NCBI GenBank assembly: GCA_002314855.1
Contig: DCHQ01000039.1
Coordinates: 10,109 to 74,108 of the forward strand
Direction: 5' to 3'
Origin: Lachnospiraceae bacterium UBA1748
GTDB lineage: Bacteria > Bacillota > Clostridia > Lachnospirales > Lachnospiraceae
Length of the DNA stretch: 64,000 nt
Position numbers and translations under genes: made by a program. Shown one piece after another: positions 61,239 through 64,000 of this stretch; the first letter of the stretch is position 1, and each line of letters starts with the position of its first letter. The notes below the pieces were generated by a model. That model saw only the letters and a list, made by a program, of their open reading frames with translations, did no database searches and was not told where the DNA came from.

Positions 61239-62193
61239 TATAGCTTTTATAAGCGGGGCGGCAGTAATGCTTGCCCTGTTTTTTTTGAGTCTTTTTGTGG
61301 GTAAATATCCTCTTGTTCTTTCAAGGATCCTTGCTGGCGATTCCATGCAGGTTAAAGTATTTCTTACGCTTAGACTTAGCCGAGCAGTAGTAGGCCTTAT
61401 AGGAGGCTTTGCTCTTGGCATAGCAGGTTTTGTATATCAGACTATTTTTCATAATGCACTGGCGTCACCAGATATCATAGGTGTTTCATCAGGTGCAAGT
61501 GCAGGAGCGGCAGCAGGTATTTTGTTCTTTCAAGGAGCAACTATGATTACTGTATGTGCTTTTGGCGGTGCCATAATAGCTGTGGTATTCGCATTACTGT
61601 TATCTACTCTTGATAAATCAGGCAGAAAGAGCACAGTAATTCTTGCAGGTATTGCAGTCCATTCATTGGCCCAGACAGTATTAATGTGCTTCAAATTAGT
61701 GGCTGATCCTGAAAAGCAGCTTGCATCCATAGAGTACTGGATTATGGGAAGTCTTAATGGAATTAACTCGCATATTATTGGTGGCAACATTGCAGTATGC
61801 CTTGTATGCTTAGTAGCTTTATTTGTTCTTCATAGACAGTCCATATTACTTGCAACCGAGGAAACTGAAGCCAAGATGCTTGGCGTTAATATATTTAGAA
61901 TGAGACTATTATTACTCATTTTTTCAACAATCACTGTTTCATGTATTGTGAGCATGACAGGTCTTATTAGTTTTATTGGCTTACTTGCTCCACATAGTGC
62001 GAGAAAAATAACTGGTAATAATCATCTTAGTACCATGATTTTGGGTGGAATAGTTGGATCGTGTTTGCTTCTTGGAGCAGATATTTTAGCTAGAAGTGTG
62101 GCTGCCACAGAATTACCTGTAAGTATTTTTACAAGTATTCTTGGAGCGCCATTCCTTATCATATTAATATTTAGGGGGAGACAAAAGCTATGA
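61201..62193 (+). CDS. FecCD-type ABC permease (molybdate/tungstate or iron-type uptake)
   Basis: The 330-residue permease has about ten transmembrane helices and FecCD motifs: RLSRAVVGLIGGFALGIAG (about residues 58-76), DIIGVSSGASAGAA, and the ATPase-contact GLISFIGLLAPHSAR. It belongs to the BtuCD/FecCD type of importer. I chose the ATG at 61201, preceded by GAGGAG, within the end of the binding-protein gene. Longer starts lie deeper in that gene. Confidence 0.9.
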   Translation: MKHSTVSVTTKTNIAFISGAAVMLALFFLSLFVGKYPLVLSRILAGDSMQVKVFLTLRLSRAVVGLIGGFALGIAGFVYQTIFHNALASPDIIGVSSGASAGAAAGILFFQGATMITVCAFGGAIIAVVFALLLSTLDKSGRKSTVILAGIAVHSLAQTVLMCFKLVADPEKQLASIEYWIMGSLNGINSHIIGGNIAVCLVCLVALFVLHRQSILLATEETEAKMLGVNIFRMRLLLLIFSTITVSCIVSMTGLISFIGLLAPHSARKITGNNHLSTMILGGIVGSCLLLGADILARSVAATELPVSIFTSILGAPFLIILIFRGRQKL

Positions 62194-62993
62194 GTATTCT
62201 TAACGTGTCTAACCTGCGAGCAGGATATGATAAGAAAGATATTATTAATAATGTTTCATTTTCAGTTAATGAAGGGGAACTGGTTGCCGTGCTTGGCGCC
62301 AATGGTAGTGGCAAAACCACGTTAGTAAAAGCAATATGTGGAATGATTACGCATAGCGGAGAATGCAGCGTAAGCGGTGAAAGCATAGACAAGCTTAAGT
62401 CCAAACAGCTAGCCAGGATGTGCAGCTATATACCACAACAAAGTGGTATTACCATAGATATTTCAGTGATAAATGTGGTACTTATGGGATTTAATCCTTA
62501 TCTTGGACTTCTTCAGTATCCTACTGCCAGCATGAAAGAGAAAGCTTATAAGGTGATAGAGCAGGTTGGGCTAAAGGGCAAGGCAGAGGATAATTACTTA
62601 TCACTAAGTGAAGGCCAGAAGCAGCTATGTATATTGGCGAGAGCTATGGTGGCTGATAGCAGGTTGTTACTAATGGACGAACCAGAAAGTGCCCTTGATT
62701 TTAATGTCAGATATAACGTGATGGAATATATCCGTAGCTGGATCAGTCAGGAGACAGATGGTGGAAAAAGAGCAGCACTAGTTACGCTTCATGATACCAA
62801 TCTTGCGCTTAATTATTGCGATAGGTTATTATTGATTAATGATAGTACGATAGCTGATACTGTAAATATCAGGGAAGATGATATTAGTGTAATTCAGGAA
62901 AAGCTTCGTATTATATATGGAAGTATTAGCATACAGTCTTTTACCAACAAAAATGGTGATAGACAGTTAGTTATGGTTAGGGAACCAGAATAA
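62190..62993 (+). CDS. ABC importer ATPase (FepC/BtuD/MolC type)
   Basis: The 267-residue ATPase has Walker A GANGSGKTT, a diverged signature LSEGQKQL in place of LSGGQ, Walker B LLMDEPESALDF and His switch in TLHDTNLA. It drives the FecCD-type permease. Its ATG overlaps the permease stop in ATGA, and its TAA overlaps the start of the next gene, so the operon is tightly coupled. Confidence 0.93.
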   Translation: MSILNVSNLRAGYDKKDIINNVSFSVNEGELVAVLGANGSGKTTLVKAICGMITHSGECSVSGESIDKLKSKQLARMCSYIPQQSGITIDISVINVVLMGFNPYLGLLQYPTASMKEKAYKVIEQVGLKGKAEDNYLSLSEGQKQLCILARAMVADSRLLLMDEPESALDFNVRYNVMEYIRSWISQETDGGKRAALVTLHDTNLALNYCDRLLLINDSTIADTVNIREDDISVIQEKLRIIYGSISIQSFTNKNGDRQLVMVREPE

Positions 62994-63334
62994 TGAAGGC
63001 TGTAACAAAAGTAGTTTTTTATGATGATGAAAATGAGAAATTCTTTGGAGAGGGTCCTTGCAGACTACTAAGACTAGTGGAGGAAACAGGATCACTTAAT
63101 TCGGCAGCTAATGTTATGGGTATGGCTTACACCAAAGCCCTTAAGATTCTTAAGAATGCCGAGAAGGCCCTTGGCTTTAAGCTTACTATCCGAAGTGTAG
63201 GTGGTAAGGATGGTGGCGGCAGTATGCTTACCAAAGAGGGAAAGGAATGGCTAAGTCGATATGAAGAATATCGTGATGCCTGTATAAGCGCCAATGAAGA
63301 ATTGTACGCCAAGTATTTTGACAAGTTGCAATAA
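62993..63334 (+). CDS. ModE-like winged-helix regulator without molybdate-binding tail
   Basis: The 113-residue protein is a LysR/ModE-type winged helix: FFGEGPCRLLRLVEETGSL, then NSAANVMGMAYTKALKIL (the recognition region), then RSVGGKDGGGSMLT in the wing, as in the N-terminal domain of ModE. It lacks the C-terminal molybdate-binding (TOBE-like) domains. It probably regulates this uptake operon or the divergent hydroxylase operon. How it senses metal is not visible. Confidence 0.85.
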   Translation: MKAVTKVVFYDDENEKFFGEGPCRLLRLVEETGSLNSAANVMGMAYTKALKILKNAEKALGFKLTIRSVGGKDGGGSMLTKEGKEWLSRYEEYRDACISANEELYAKYFDKLQ

Positions 63335-63923
63335 TACTAATCTATATCCAGTTGGCTGTGTAATCATGGCATCAGGGGTTGGCAGCCGTTTTGGCGGCGA
63401 CAAGCTCATGGTCGATTTTGGCGGCAGACCTATGATTGACTGGGTGTTAGATGCTACATCTGATTTATTCCAATCTAGAATCGTCGTGACAAGAAACCAG
63501 GATGTTAAGGATTACTGTGAAAAGAAGGGTATAGAAGTCATATATCACGAGATGCCAGGGCAGAATGATACAGTGCGTCTTGGCGTAGAGCATATGCCTG
63601 GTAGCGTGAAGGGTTGTATGTTCTTTGTAAGTGATCAGCCATTTTTGACAAAGACAAGTATTAAGGCATTACTGGATGCTGCAGTACTTAGTCCAGATAA
63701 AATTTGGCGCGTGGCTTATAAGGATAGAGTAGGAGCACCAGTGTACTTTCCAGTTAGCCTTTTCTCTGAGCTTAAGGAACTGCCATTTGATAAAGGCGGA
63801 AGCGTGGTTATTAAAAATCATATTAATAAGGTAGAAACAGTAGAAGTTTTGTCCGAGATTGAACTAGAAGACATAGATACTAAAAAAGACTACGAATTGT
63901 GGGGACGTTTATTATGTCAGTAA
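63294..63923 (+). CDS. mocA: MocA/MobA-like molybdenum cofactor nucleotidyltransferase
   Basis: The 209-residue product has the NTP-transferase start VIMASGVGSRFGGDKL with the pyrophosphorylase-type Gly loop, GGRPMIDWVLD, and VSDQPFLTK carrying the metal-binding Asp of MocA-type enzymes. It attaches CMP or GMP to molybdopterin. MocA-type (CMP) cofactor is what xanthine dehydrogenase-family enzymes use, matching the hydroxylase operon upstream. The start is uncertain: ATG 63294 lies inside the previous gene, and ATG 63366 would cut the first strand. It ends inside the birA start. Confidence 0.82.
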   Translation: MKNCTPSILTSCNNTNLYPVGCVIMASGVGSRFGGDKLMVDFGGRPMIDWVLDATSDLFQSRIVVTRNQDVKDYCEKKGIEVIYHEMPGQNDTVRLGVEHMPGSVKGCMFFVSDQPFLTKTSIKALLDAAVLSPDKIWRVAYKDRVGAPVYFPVSLFSELKELPFDKGGSVVIKNHINKVETVEVLSEIELEDIDTKKDYELWGRLLCQ

Positions 63924-64000
63924 AAAGTGATTTATTAGCATTATTAACAGAACATTTAGGAAATTATGTATCAGGTGAAGAGATAGCAGAGAGAATTGGC
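63914..64000 (+). CDS. birA: BirA biotin repressor/ligase, N-terminal fragment
   Basis: Only the first 29 codons are in the window (MSVKSDLLALLTEHL, then SGEEIAERIG). They match the start of the helix-turn-helix of BirA: helix 1 SDLLALL, and the VSGEEIAERIG turn. The rest lies beyond the right edge. It overlaps the MocA-like gene by 10 bases. Other HTH_11 proteins start similarly, so confidence is moderate. Confidence 0.65.
   Translation, partial: MSVKSDLLALLTEHLGNYVSGEEIAERIG

Overview
The window looks like a low-GC Firmicutes chromosome, most likely from the Lachnospiraceae (Butyrivibrio, Pseudobutyrivibrio, Lachnospira or Roseburia relatives). The evidence is AT-rich codon use, strong AGGAGG ribosome sites, TAA/TAG-dominated stops, many c-di-GMP and Cache-type sensors, a class I lysyl-tRNA synthetase, an SPFH/zinc-ribbon protein of the YdjI type, and a gut-Firmicute style polyamine cluster. 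I see no rRNA, tRNA, CRISPR array, prophage or intact insertion sequence. Genus is inference only.

Layout. Positions 1-17.3 kb are accessory-like: membrane proteins and lipoproteins of unknown function, a sigma factor fused to a membrane-anchored outer domain, a GGDEF protein gene broken by an in-frame TGA, a chemotaxis receptor, a WYL regulator, a PstS-like protein, and two gene remnants (an EF-Tu domain II-like gene and an Rpn-type nuclease gene). Positions 17.3-28 kb hold an EAL protein, a MATE exporter, a copper module (CsoR with its operator, then CopA with an embedded CopZ start), a YgjP-type metallopeptidase and a second EAL protein. Positions 28-31.5 kb carry a GntR(YtrA)-ABC-CPBP operon. 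A membrane TIR protein faces it at 31.5-33.0 kb. Positions 33-43 kb are mostly metabolic: class I LysRS, a zinc-type binding lipoprotein, a CoA-transferase, a RibU-like S component, a DRE-TIM aldolase, a GH27 alpha-galactosidase, an inositol monophosphatase and a PlsC-like acyltransferase. The alpha-galactosidase and the phosphatase share a duplicated leader rich in GAA-loop hairpins.

Positions 43.4-47.5 kb carry a three-gene TIR / SPFH / membrane-protein operon, a candidate membrane-stress or NAD-linked defence system. A strongly structured RNA (about 300 nt, ending in a terminator) follows at 47.55-47.86 kb. The polyamine cluster comes next: speA, speE, carboxynorspermidine dehydrogenase, nspC, aguA, then aguB behind its own repeat-bearing leader. 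Together these could turn arginine into agmatine, putrescine and spermidine.

Positions 55-60 kb (minus strand) encode a three-subunit molybdenum hydroxylase of the xanthine dehydrogenase family plus an NCS2 purine permease. Divergently, 60-64 kb encode an uptake system of the Fe/B12 fold, a ModE-like regulator and a MocA-like nucleotidyltransferase. This points to molybdate or tungstate uptake and cofactor maturation serving the hydroxylase. The window ends inside birA.
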